DNA of 64,000 nt from Protonemura montana (lineage: Eukaryota; Arthropoda; Insecta; Plecoptera; Nemouridae), in assembly GCA_947568835.1 (NCBI GenBank), contig CANOQG010000016.1:49001-113000 (forward strand). Direction: 5' to 3'. Made by a program: the position numbers and the translations under genes. Of the stretch, positions 24,422 through 35,741 are shown piece by piece (position 1 is the stretch's first letter; each line of letters opens with the position of its first letter). The notes beneath the pieces are model-generated. The model was not told where the DNA came from. It made no database searches and worked only from the letters and a program-made list of their open reading frames with translations.

Positions 24422-27400
24422 TCCCATGTCCTGCCCCATGTCCTGCCCCATGTCCTGCCCCATGTCTTTCCCCATGTCCCATATCCTGCCCCATGTCCTG
24501 CCCCATGTCCTGCCCCATGTCCTGCCCCATGTCCTGTCCCATGTCCTGCCTCATGTCCTGCCCCATGTCCTGCCCCATAGCCTGGCCTATGTCCTGCCCC
24601 ATGTCCTGTCCCATGTCCTGCCCCATGTCCTGCCCCATGTCCTGCCCCATGTCCTGCCCCATGTCCTGCCCCATGTCCTGTCCCATGTCATGTCCCATGT
24701 CCTGCTCCATGTCCTGCCCCATGTCCTGCCCCATGTCCTGCCCTATGTCCTGCCCCATGTCCTGCCCCATGTCCTGCCCCATGTCCTGCCCCATGTCCTG
24801 CCCTATGTCCTGCCCCATGTCCTGCCCCATGTCTTGCCCCATGTCCCATGTCCTGCCCCATGTCCTGCCCCATGTCCTACCCCATGTCCTGCCCTATGTC
24901 CTGTCTTATGTCCTGCCCCATGTCCTGCCCCATGTCCTGCTCCATGTCCTGCCCCATGTCCTGCTCCATGTCCCATGTCCTGCCCCATGTCCTGCCCCAT
25001 GTCCTGTCCCATGTCCTGCCTCATGTCCTGCCCCATGTCCTGCCCCATGTCCTGCCCCATGTCCTGCCCCATGTCCTGTCCCATGTCCTGCCCCATGTCC
25101 TATGTCCTGCCCCATGTCCTGCCCCTTGTCCTGTCCCATTTCCTGCCCCATGTCCTACCCCATGTCCTGCCCCATGTCATGCCCCATGTCCTGCCCCATG
25201 TCCTGCCTCATGTCCTGCCCCATGTCTTGCCCCATGTCCCATGTCCTGCCCCATGTCCTGCCCCATGTCCTGCCCCATGTCCTGCCCTATGTCCTGTCTT
25301 ATGTCCTGCCCCATGTAATGCCCCATGTCCTGCTCCATGTCCTCCCCCTGTCCTGCCCTATGTCTTATGTCCTGCCCCATGTCCTGCCTCATGTCCTGCC
25401 CCATGTCCTGCCCTATGTCCTGTCCCATGTCCTGCCCCATTTCCTGCCCCATGTCCTGCTCCATGTCCTGCCCCATGTCCTGCCCCATGTCCCGCTCCAT
25501 GTCCTCCCCCTGTCCTGCCTTATGTCCCATGTCCTGCCCCATGTCCTGCCCCATGTCCTGCCCCATGTCCTGCCCCATGTCCTGTCCCATGTCCTGCCCC
25601 ATGTTTTGCCCCATGTCCTGTCCAATGTCCTGCCTCATGTCCTGCCCCATGTCCTGCCCCATGTCCTGCCCCATGTCCTGCCCCATGTCCTGCCCTATGT
25701 CCTGCCCCATGTCCTGCCCCATGTCCTGCCCTATGTCCTGTCCCATGTCCTGTCCCATGTCCTGCCCCATGTCCTGCCCCATGTCCTTCCCTATGTCCTG
25801 TCCCATGTCCTGCCCCATGTCCTGCCCCATGTCCTGCTCCATGTCCTGTCCCATGTCCTGCCCCATGTCCTGCCCCATGTCCTGCCCCATGTCCTGCCCT
25901 ATGTCCTGTCCCATGTCCTGCCCCATGTCCTGCCCCATGTCCTGCCCTATGTCCTGCCCCATGTCTTGCCCCATGTCCCATGTCCTGCCCCATGTCCTGC
26001 CCCATGTCCTGCCCTATGTCCTGCCCCATGTCCTGCCCCATGTCCTGCCCCATGTCCTGCCCCATGTCCTGCCCTATGTCCTGCCCCATGTCCTGCCCCA
26101 TGTCCCATGTCCTGCCCCATGTCCTGCCCCTTGTCCTGTCCCATTTCCTGCCCCATGTCCTGCCCCATGTCCTGCCCCATGTCCTGCCCCATGTCCTGCC
26201 CCATGTCCTGCCCCATGTCTTGCCCCATGTCCCATGTCCTGCCCCATGTCCTGCCCCATGTCCTGCCCCATGTCCTGCCCTATGTCCTGTCCCATGTCCT
26301 GTCCCATGTCATGTCCCATGTCCTGCTCCATGTCCTGCCCCATGTCCTGCCCCATGTCCTGCCCTATGTCCTGCCCCATGTCCTGCCCCATGTCCTGCCC
26401 CATGTCCTGCTCCATGACCTGCCCCATGTCCCATGTCCTGCCCCATGTCCTGCCCCATGTCCTGCCCCAAGTCCTGCCTCATGTCCTGCCCCATGTCCTG
26501 CCCCATGTCCTGCCCCATGTCCTGCCCCATGTCCTGCCCTATGTCCTGCCCCATGTCCTGCCCCATGTCCTGCCCCATGTCCTGCCCCATGTCCTGCCCC
26601 ATGTCCTACCCCATGTCCTGCCCTATGTCCTGTCTTATGTCCTGCCCCATGTCCTGCCCCATGTCCTGCTCCATGTCCTGCCCCATGTCCTGCTCCATGT
26701 CCCATGTCCTGCCCCATGTCCTGCCCCATGTCCTGTCCCATGTCCTGCCTCATGTCCTGCCCCATGTCCTGCCCCATGTCCTGCCCCATGTCCTGCCCCA
26801 TGTCCTGTCCCATGTCCTGTCCCATGTCATGCCCCATGTCCTGCCCCATGTCCTGCCCCATGTCCCATGTCCTGCCCCATGTCCTGCCCTTTGTCCTGTC
26901 CCATTTCCTGCCCCATGTCCTGCTCCATGTCCTGCCCCATGTCCTGCCCCATGTCCTGCCCCATGTCCTGTCCCATGTCCTGCCCTATGTCCTGCCCCAT
27001 GTCCTGCCCCATGTCCTGCCCCATGTCCTGCCCTATGTCCTGCCCCATGTCCTGCCCCATGTCCTGCCCCATGTCCTGCCCCATGTCCTGCCCCATGTCC
27101 CATGTCCTGCCCCATGTCCTGCCCCTTGTCCTGTCCCATTTCCTGCCCCATGTCCTACCCCATGTCCTGCCCCATGTCCTGCCCCATGTCCTGCCCCATG
27201 TCCTGCCTCATGTCCTGCCCCATGTCTTGCACCATGTCCCATGTCCTGCCCCATGTCCTGCCCCATGTCCTGCCCCATGTCCTGCCCTATGTCCTGTCTT
27301 ATGTCCTGCCCCATGTTATGCCCCATGTCCTGCTCCATGTCCTCCCCCTGTCCTGCCCTATGTCTTATGTCCTGCCCCATGTCCTGCCTCATGTCCTGCC

Positions 27401-29966
27401 CCATGTCCTTCCCTATGTCCTGTCCCATATCCTGCCCCATTTCCTGCCCCATGTCCTGCTCCATGTCCTGCCCCATGTCCTGCCCCATGTCCCGCTCCAT
27501 GTCCTCCCCCTGTCCTGCCTCATGTCCCATGTCCTGCCCCATGTCCTGCCCCATGTCCTGCCCCATGTCCTGCCCCATGTCCTGTCCCATGTCCTGCCCC
27601 ATGTTTTGCCCCATGTCCTGTCCAATGTCCTGCCTTATGTCCTGCCCCATGTCCTGCCCCATGTCCTGCCCCATGTCCTGCCCCATGTCCTGCCCTATGT
27701 CCTGCCCCATGTCCTGCCCCATGTCCTGCCCTATGTCCTGTCCCTGTCCTGTCCCATGTCCTGCCCCATGTCCTGCCCCATGTCCTTCCCTATGTCCTGT
27801 CCCATGTCCTGCCCCATGTCCTGCCCCATGTCCTGCTCCATGTCCTGTCCCATGTCCTGCCCCATGTCCTGCCCCATGTCCTGCCCCATGTCCTGCCCTA
27901 TGTCCTGTCCCATGTCCTGCCCCATGTCCTGCCCCATGTCCTGCCCCATGTCCTGCCCCATGTCTTTCCCCATGTCCCATGTCCTGCCCCATGTCCTGCC
28001 CCATGTCCTGCCTCATGTCCTGCCTCATGTCCTGCCCCATGTCCTGCCCCATGTCCTGCCCCATGTCCTGCCCCATGTCCTGTCCCATGTCCTGCCCCAT
28101 GTCATGCCCCATGTCCTGCCCCATGTCCTGCCCCATGTATCCATGTCCTGCCCCATGTCCTGCCCTTTGTCCTGTCCTATGTCCTGCCCCATGTCCTGCC
28201 CCTTGTCCTGTCCCATTTCCTGCCCCATGTCCTACCCCATGTCCTGCCCCATGTCATGCCCCATGTCCTGCCCCATGTCCTGCCTCATGTCCTGCCCCAT
28301 GTCTTGCCCCATGTCCCATGTCCTGCCCCATGTCCTGCCCCATGTCCTGCCCCATGTCCTGCCCTATGTCCTGTCTTATGTCCTGCCCCATGTTATGCCC
28401 CATGTCCTGCTCCATGTCCTCCCCCTGTCCTGCCCTATGTCTTATGTCTTGCCCCATGTCCTGCCTCATGTCCTGCCCCATGTCCTGCCCTATGTCCTGT
28501 CCCATGTCCTGCCCCATTTCCTGCCCCATGTCCTGCTCCATGTCCTGCCCCATGTCCTGCCCCATGTCCCGCTCCATGTCCTCCCCCTGTCCTGCCTTAT
28601 GTCCCATGTCCTGCCCCATGTCCTGCCCCATGTCCTGCCCCATGTCCTGCCCCATGTCCTGTCCCATGTCCTGCCCCATGTTTTGCCCCATGTCCTGTCC
28701 AATGTCCTGCCTCATGTCCTGCCCCATGTCCTGCCCCATGTCCTGCCCCATGTCCTGCCCCATGTCCTGCCCTATGTCCTGCCCCATGTCCTGCCCCATG
28801 TCCTGCCCTATGTCCTGTCCCATGTCCTGTCCCATGTCCTGCCCCATGTCCTGCCCCATGTCCTTCCCTATGTCCTATCCCATGTCCTGCCCCATGTCCT
28901 GCCCCATGTCCTGCTCCATGTCCTGTCCCATGTCCTGCCCCATGTCCTGCCCCATGTCCTGCCCCATGTCCTGCCCTATGTCCTGTCCCATGTCCTGCCC
29001 CATGTCCTGCCCCATGTCCTGCCCTATGTCCTGCCCCATGTCTTGCCCCATGTCCCATGTCCTGCCCCATGTCCTGCCCCATGTCCTGCCCTATGTCCTG
29101 CCCCATGTCCTGCCCCATGTCCTGCCCCATGTCCTGCCCCATGTCCTGCCCTATGTCCTGCCCTATGTCCTGCCCCATGTCCTGCCCCATGTCCTGCCCC
29201 ATGTCCTGCCCCATGTCCTGCCCCATGTCCCATGTCCTGCCCCATGTCCTGCCCCTTGTCCTGTCCCATTTCCTGCCCCATGTCCTACCCCATGTCCTGC
29301 CCCATGTCCTGCCCCATGTCCTGCCCCATGTCCTGCCTCATGTCCTGCCCCATGTCTTGCACCATGTCCCATGTCCTGCCCCATGTCCTGCCCCATGTCC
29401 TGCCCCATGTCCTGCCCTATGTCCTGTCTTATGTCCTGCCCCATGTTATGCCCCATGTCCTGCTCCATGTCCTCCCCCTGTCCTGCCCTATGTCTTATGT
29501 CCTGCCCCATGTCCTGCCTCATGTCCTGCCCCATGTCCTTCCCTATGTCCTGTCCCATATCCTGCCCCATTTCCTGCCCCATGTCCTGCTCCATGTCCTG
29601 CCCCATGTCCTGCCCCATGTCCCGCTCCATGTCCTCCCCCTGTCCTGCCTCATGTCCCATGTCCTGCCCCATGTCCTGCCCCATGTCCTGCCCCATGTCC
29701 TGCCCCATGTCCTGTCCCATGTCCTGCCCCATGTTTTGCCCCATGTCCTGTCCAATGTCCTGCCTTATGTCCTGCCCCATGTCCTGCCCCATGTCCTGCC
29801 CCATGTCCTGCCCCATGTCCTGCCCTATGTCCTGCCCCATGTCCTGCCCCATGTCCTGCCCTATGTCCTGTCCCTGTCCTGTCCCATGTCCTGCCCCATG
29901 TCCTGCCCCATGTCCTTCCCTATGTCCTGTCCCATGTCCTGCCCCATGTCCTGCCCCATGTCCTGC
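24422..29966 (+). repeat. 5,508-bp higher-order repeat, copy 2
   Basis: Near-perfect repeat of copy 1 at +5,508, continuing slightly past one unit to about 29,966. The match ends where copy 1 goes from a short run of canonical monomers straight to GTCTTTCCCC, while this copy has GCTCC followed by further monomers. I saw no base differences in the landmarks I compared, which makes it one of the youngest duplications here, or a possible assembly duplication. Confidence 0.88.
27031..29160 (+). repeat. 2,130-bp sub-repeat, tandem copy 1
   Basis: Nested inside the second 5,508-bp unit. All landmarks recur at +2,130: CCCGCTCC at 27,491 to 29,621 and 28,568 to 30,698, and the 8-bp ATGTATCC unit at about 28,136 to 30,266. 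The left boundary is fixed by GCCCTATG at 27,031 against 29,161. The same sub-repeat is present at 21,523-23,652 in the first 5,508-bp unit, so it predates that duplication. Confidence 0.9.
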
Positions 29967-31290
29967 TCCATGTCCTGTCCCATGTCCTGCCCCATGTCCT
30001 GCCCCATGTCCTGCCCCATGTCCTGCCCTATGTCCTGTCCCATGTCCTGCCCCATGTCCTGCCCCATGTCCTGCCCCATGTCCTGCCCCATGTCTTTCCC
30101 CATGTCCCATGTCCTGCCCCATGTCCTGCCCCATGTCCTGCCTCATGTCCTGCCTCATGTCCTGCCCCATGTCCTGCCCCATGTCCTGCCCCATGTCCTG
30201 CCCCATGTCCTGTCCCATGTCCTGCCCCATGTCATGCCCCATGTCCTGCCCCATGTCCTGCCCCATGTATCCATGTCCTGCCCCATGTCCTGCCCTTTGT
30301 CCTGTCCTATGTCCTGCCCCATGTCCTGCCCCTTGTCCTGTCCCATTTCCTGCCCCATGTCCTACCCCATGTCCTGCCCCATGTCATGCCCCATGTCCTG
30401 CCCCATGTCCTGCCTCATGTCCTGCCCCATGTCTTGCCCCATGTCCCATGTCCTGCCCCATGTCCTGCCCCATGTCCTGCCCCATGTCCTGCCCTATGTC
30501 CTGTCTTATGTCCTGCCCCATGTTATGCCCCATGTCCTGCTCCATGTCCTCCCCCTGTCCTGCCCTATGTCTTATGTCTTGCCCCATGTCCTGCCTCATG
30601 TCCTGCCCCATGTCCTGCCCTATGTCCTGTCCCATGTCCTGCCCCATTTCCTGCCCCATGTCCTGCTCCATGTCCTGCCCCATGTCCTGCCCCATGTCCC
30701 GCTCCATGTCCTCCCCCTGTCCTGCCTTATGTCCCATGTCCTGCCCCATGTCCTGCCCCATGTCCTGCCCCATGTCCTGCCCCATGTCCTGTCCCATGTC
30801 CTGCCCCATGTTTTGCCCCATGTCCTGTCCAATGTCCTGCCTCATGTCCTGCCCCATGTCCTGCCCCATGTCCTGCCCCATGTCCTGCCCCATGTCCTGC
30901 CCTATGTCCTGCCCCATGTCCTGCCCCATGTCCTGCCCTATGTCCTGTCCCATGTCCTGTCCCATGTCCTGCCCCATGTCCTGCCCCATGTCCTTCCCTA
31001 TGTCCTATCCCATGTCCTGCCCCATGTCCTGCCCCATGTCCTGCTCCATGTCCTGTCCCATGTCCTGCCCCATGTCCTGCCCCATGTCCTGCCCCATGTC
31101 CTGCCCTATGTCCTGTCCCATGTCCTGCCCCATGTCCTGCCCCATGTCCTGCCCTATGTCCTGCCCCATGTCTTGCCCCATGTCCCATGTCCTGCCCCAT
31201 GTCCTGCCCCATGTCCTGCCCTATGTCCTGCCCCATGTCCTGCCCCATGTCCTGCCCCATGTCCTGCCCCATGTCCTGCCCTATGTCCTG
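29161..31290 (+). repeat. 2,130-bp sub-repeat, tandem copy 2
   Basis: Perfect head-to-tail continuation of the previous unit. It ends at about 31,290, where the sequence departs with GTCATGCCCGATG, a monomer holding a CpG seen nowhere else in the window. That private monomer marks the junction with the next mosaic. Confidence 0.89.
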
Positions 31291-32648
31291 CCCCATGTCA
31301 TGCCCGATGTCCCATGTCCTGCCCCATGTCCTGCCCCTTGTCCTGTCCCATTTCCTGCCCCATGTCCTGCCCCATGTCCTGCCCCATGTCCTGCCCCATG
31401 TCCTGCCCCATGTCCTGCCCCATGTCTTGCCCCATGTCCCATGTCCTGCCCCATGTCCTGCCCCATGTCCTGCCCCATGTCCTGCCCTATGTCCTGTCCC
31501 ATGTCCTGTCCCATGTCATGTCCCATGTCCTGCTCCATGTCCTGCCCCATGTCCTGCCCCATGTCCTGCCCTATGTCCTGCCCCATGTCCTGCCCCATGT
31601 CCTGCCCCATGTCCTGCTCCATGACCTGCCCCATGTCCCATGTCCTGCCCCATGTCCTGCCCCATGTCCTGCCCCAAGTCCTGCCTCATGTCCTGCCCCA
31701 TGTCCTGCCCCATGTCCTGCCCCATGTCCTGCCCCATGTCCTGCCCTATGTCCTGCCCCATGTCCTGCCCCATGTCCTGCCCCATGTCCTGCCCCATGTC
31801 CTGCCCCATGTCCTACCCCATGTCCTGCCCTATGTCCTGTCTTATGTCCTGCCCCATGTCCTGCCCCATGTCCTGCTCCATGTCCTGCCCCATGTCCTGC
31901 TCCATGTCCCATGTCCTGCCCCATGTCCTGCCCCATGTCCTGTCCCATGTCCTGCCTCATGTCCTGCCCCATGTCCTGCCCCATGTCCTGCCCCATGTCC
32001 TGCCCCATGTCCTGTCCCATGTCCTGCCCCATGTCATGCCCCATGTCCTGCCCCATGTCCTGCCCCATGTCCCATGTCCTGCCCCATGTCCTGCCCTTTG
32101 TCCTGTCCCATTTCCTGCCCCATGTCCTGCCCCATGTCCTGCCCCATGTCCTGCCCCATGTCCTGCCCCAAGTCCTGTCCCATGTCCTGCTCCATGTCCT
32201 GCCCCATGTCTTACCTCATGTCCCATGTCCTGCCTCATGTCCTGCCCCATGTCCTGCCCCATATCCTGCCCCATGTCCTGCCCCATGTCCTGCCCCATGT
32301 CCTGTCCCATGTCCTGCCCAATGTCCTGCCCCATGTCCTGCTCCATGTCCTGCCCCATGTCCTGCCCCATGTCCTGCCCTATGTCCTGCCCCATGTCCTG
32401 CCCCATGTCCTGCCCCATGTCCTGCCCTATGTCCTGCCCCATGTCCTGCCCCATGTCCTGCCCCATGTCCTGTCCCATGTCATGTCCCATGTCCTGCTCC
32501 ATGTCCTGCCCCATGTCCTGCCCCATGTCCTGCCCTATGTCCTGCCCCATATCCTGCCCCATGTCCTGCCCCATGTCCTGCCCCATGTCCTGCCCCATGT
32601 CCTGCCCCATGTCCTGCCCCATGTCCTGCCCCTTGTCCTGTCCCATTT
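31291..32648 (+). repeat. Mosaic segment built from two earlier modules
   Basis: From the private GCCCGATG monomer to about 32,165 the order of variants follows 26,084-26,958 (offset 5,207), including TGACC (stop ending 31,624) and CCAAGTCC. At about 32,166 a second GCCCCAAGTCC monomer leads into a different module with GTCTTACCTC, ATATCC and CCAATG, like that near 34,340. The remainder to 32,648 is ordinary array sequence. Confidence 0.78.
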
Positions 32649-35600
32649 CCTGCCCCATGTCCTACCCCATGTCCTGCCCCATGTCCTGCCCCATGTCCTG
32701 CCCCATGTCCTGCCTCATGTCCTGCCCCATGTCTTGCCCCATGTCCCATGTCCTGCCCCATGTCCTGCCCCATGTCCTGCCCCATGTCCTGCCCTATGTC
32801 CTGTCTTATGTCCTGCCCCATGTAATGCCCCATGTCCTGCTCCATGTCCTCCCCCTGTCCTGCCCTATGTCTTATGTCCTGCCCCATGTCCTGCCTCATG
32901 TCCTGCCCCATGTCCTTCCCTATGTCCTGTCCCATATCCTGCCCCATTTCCTGCCCCATGTCCTGCTCCATGTCCTGCCCCATGTCCTGCCCCATGTCCC
33001 GCTCCATGTCCTCCCCCTGTCCTGCCTCATGTCCCATGTCCTGCCCCATGTCCTGCCCCATGTCCTGCCCCATGTCCTGCCCCATGTCCTGTCCCATGTC
33101 CTGCCCCATGTTTTGCCCCATGTCCTGTCCAATGTCCTGCCTTATGTCCTGCCCCATGTCCTGCCCCATGTCCTGCCCCATGTCCTGCCCCATGTCCTGC
33201 CCTATGTCCTGCCCCATGTCCTGCCCCATGTCCTGCCCTATGTCCTGTCCCTGTCCTGTCCCATGTCCTGCCCCATGTCCTGCCCCATGTCCTTCCCTAT
33301 GTCCTGTCCCATGTCCTGCCCCATGTCCTGCCCCATGTCCTGCTCCATGTCCTGTCCCATGTCCTGCCCCATGTCCTGCCCCATGTCCTGCCCCATGTCC
33401 TGCCCTATGTCCTGTCCCATGTCCTGCCCCATGTCCTGCCCCATGTCCTGCCCCATGTCCTGCCCCATGTCTTTCCCCATGTCCCATGTCCTGCCCCATG
33501 TCCTGCCCCATGTCCTGCCTCATGTCCTGCCTCATGTCCTGCCCCATGTCCTGCCCCATGTCCTGCCCCATGTCCTGCCCCATGTCCTGTCCCATGTCCT
33601 GCCCCATGTCATGCCCCATGTCCTGCCCCATGTCCTGCCCCATGTCCCATGTCCTGCCTCATGTCCTGCCCTTTGTCCTGTCCCATTTCCTGCCCCATGT
33701 CCTGCCCCATGTCCTGCCCCATGTCCTGCCCCATGTCCTGCCCCATGTTCTGCCCCATGTCCTGCCCTATGTCTTGCCCCATGTCCCATGTCCTGCCCCA
33801 TGTCCTGCCCCATGTCCTGCCCCATGTCCTTCCCTATGTCCTGTCCTATGTCCTGCCCCATGTCCTGCCCCATGTCCTGCTCCATGTCCTCCCCCTGTCC
33901 TGCCCCATGTCCCATGTCCTGCCCCATGTCCTGCCCCATGTCCTTCCCCATGTCCTGTCCCATGTCCTGCTCCATGTCCTGCCCCATGTCTTACCTCATG
34001 TCCCATGTCCTGCCTCATGTCCTGCCCCATGTCCTGCCCCATGTCCTGCTCCATGTCCTCCCCCTGTCCTGCCCCATGTCCCATGTCCTGCCCCATGTCC
34101 TGCCCCATGTCCTTCCCCATGTCCTGCCCTATGTCCTGCCCCATGTCTTGCCCCATGTCCCATGTCCTGCCCCATGTCCTGCCCCATGTCCTGCCCCATG
34201 TCCTGCCCTATGTCCTGCCCCATGTCCTGCCCCATTTTCTGCTCCATGTTTCACCCCATGTCCTGCCCCATGTCCCATGTCATGCCCCATGTCCTGCCCC
34301 ATGTCCTGCCCCATGTCCTGTCCCATGTCCTGCTCCATGTCCTGCCCCATGTCTTACCTCATGTCCCATGTCCTGCCTCATGTCCTGCCCCATGTCCTGC
34401 CCCATATCCTGCCCCATGTCCTGCCCCATGTCCTGCCCCATGTCCTGTCCCATGTCCTGCCCAATGTCCTGCCCCATGTCCTGCTCCATGTCCTGCCCCA
34501 TGTCCTGCCCCATGTCCTGCCCTATGTCCTGCCCCATGTCCTGCCCCATGTCCTGCCCCATGTCCTGCCCTATGTCCTGCCCCATGTCCTGCCCCATGTC
34601 CTGCCCCATGTCCTGCTCCATGTCCTGCCCCATGTCCTGCCCCATGTCCTGCCCTATGTCCTGCCCCATGTCCTGCCCCATGTCCTGCCCCATGTCCTGC
34701 CCTATGTCCTTCCCCATGTCCTGCCCCATGTCCTGCCCCATGTCCTGTCTTATGTCATGTCCCATGTCCTGCTCCATGTCCTGCCCCATGTCCTGCCCCA
34801 TGTCCTGCCCTATGTCCTGCACCATGTCCTGCCCCATGTCCTGCCCCATGTCCTGCCCCATGTCCTGCCCCATGTCCTGCCCCATGTCCTGCCCCATGTC
34901 CCATGTCCTGCCCCATGTCCTGCCCCTTGTCCTGTCCCATTTCCTGCCCCATGTCCTACCCCATGTCCTGCCCCATGTCATGCCCCATGTCCTGCCCCAT
35001 GTCCTGCCTCATGTCCTGCCCCATGTCTTGCCCCATGTCCCATGTCCTGCCCCATGTCCTGCCCCATGTCCTGCCCCATGTCCTGCCCTATGTCCTGTCT
35101 TATGTCCTGCCCCATGTAATGCCCCATGTCCTGCTCCATGTCCTCCCCCTGTCCTGCCCTATGTCTTATGTCCTGCCCCATGTCCTGCCTCATGTCCTGC
35201 CCCATGTCCTGCCCTATGTCCTGTCCCATGTCCTGCCCCATTTCCTGCCCCATGTCCTGCTCCATGTCCTGCCCCATGTCCTGCCCCATGTCCCGCTCCA
35301 TGTCCTCCCCCTGTCCTGCCTTATGTCCCATGTCCTGCCCCATGTCCTGCCCCATGTCCTGCCCCATGTCCTGCCCCATGTCCTGTCCCATGTCCTGCCC
35401 CATGTTTTGCCCCATGTCCTGTCCAATGTCCTGCCTCATGTCCTGCCCCATGTCCTGCCCCATGTCCTGCCCCATGTCCTGCCCCATGTCCTGCCCTATG
35501 TCCTGCCCCATGTCCTGCCCCATGTCCTTCCCTATGTCCTGTCCCATGTCCTGTCCCATGTCCTGCCCCATGTCCTGCCCCATGTCCTTCCCTATGTCCT

Positions 35601-35741
35601 GTCCCATGTCCTGCCCCATGTCCTGCCCCATGTCCTGCTCCATGTCCTGTCCCATGTCCTGCCCCATGTCCTGCCCCATGTCCTGCCCCATGTCCTGCCC
35701 TATGTCCTGTCCCATGTCCTGCCCCATGTCCTGCCCCATGT
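32649..35741 (+). repeat. 3,093-bp higher-order repeat, copy 1
   Basis: Landmarks match the next unit at +3,093, then +3,081 after about 33,170, which is a one-monomer loss in copy 2. TAATG triplets at 32,823 and 35,117 pair with 35,916 and 38,198. CCCGCTCC at 32,999 and 35,292 pairs with 36,091 and 38,373. It contains a local doubling of the GCTCC/TCCCCCTG module (33,880-34,110). A private TTTCACC monomer occurs near 34,250, where other copies have TTCCACC. Confidence 0.9.
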
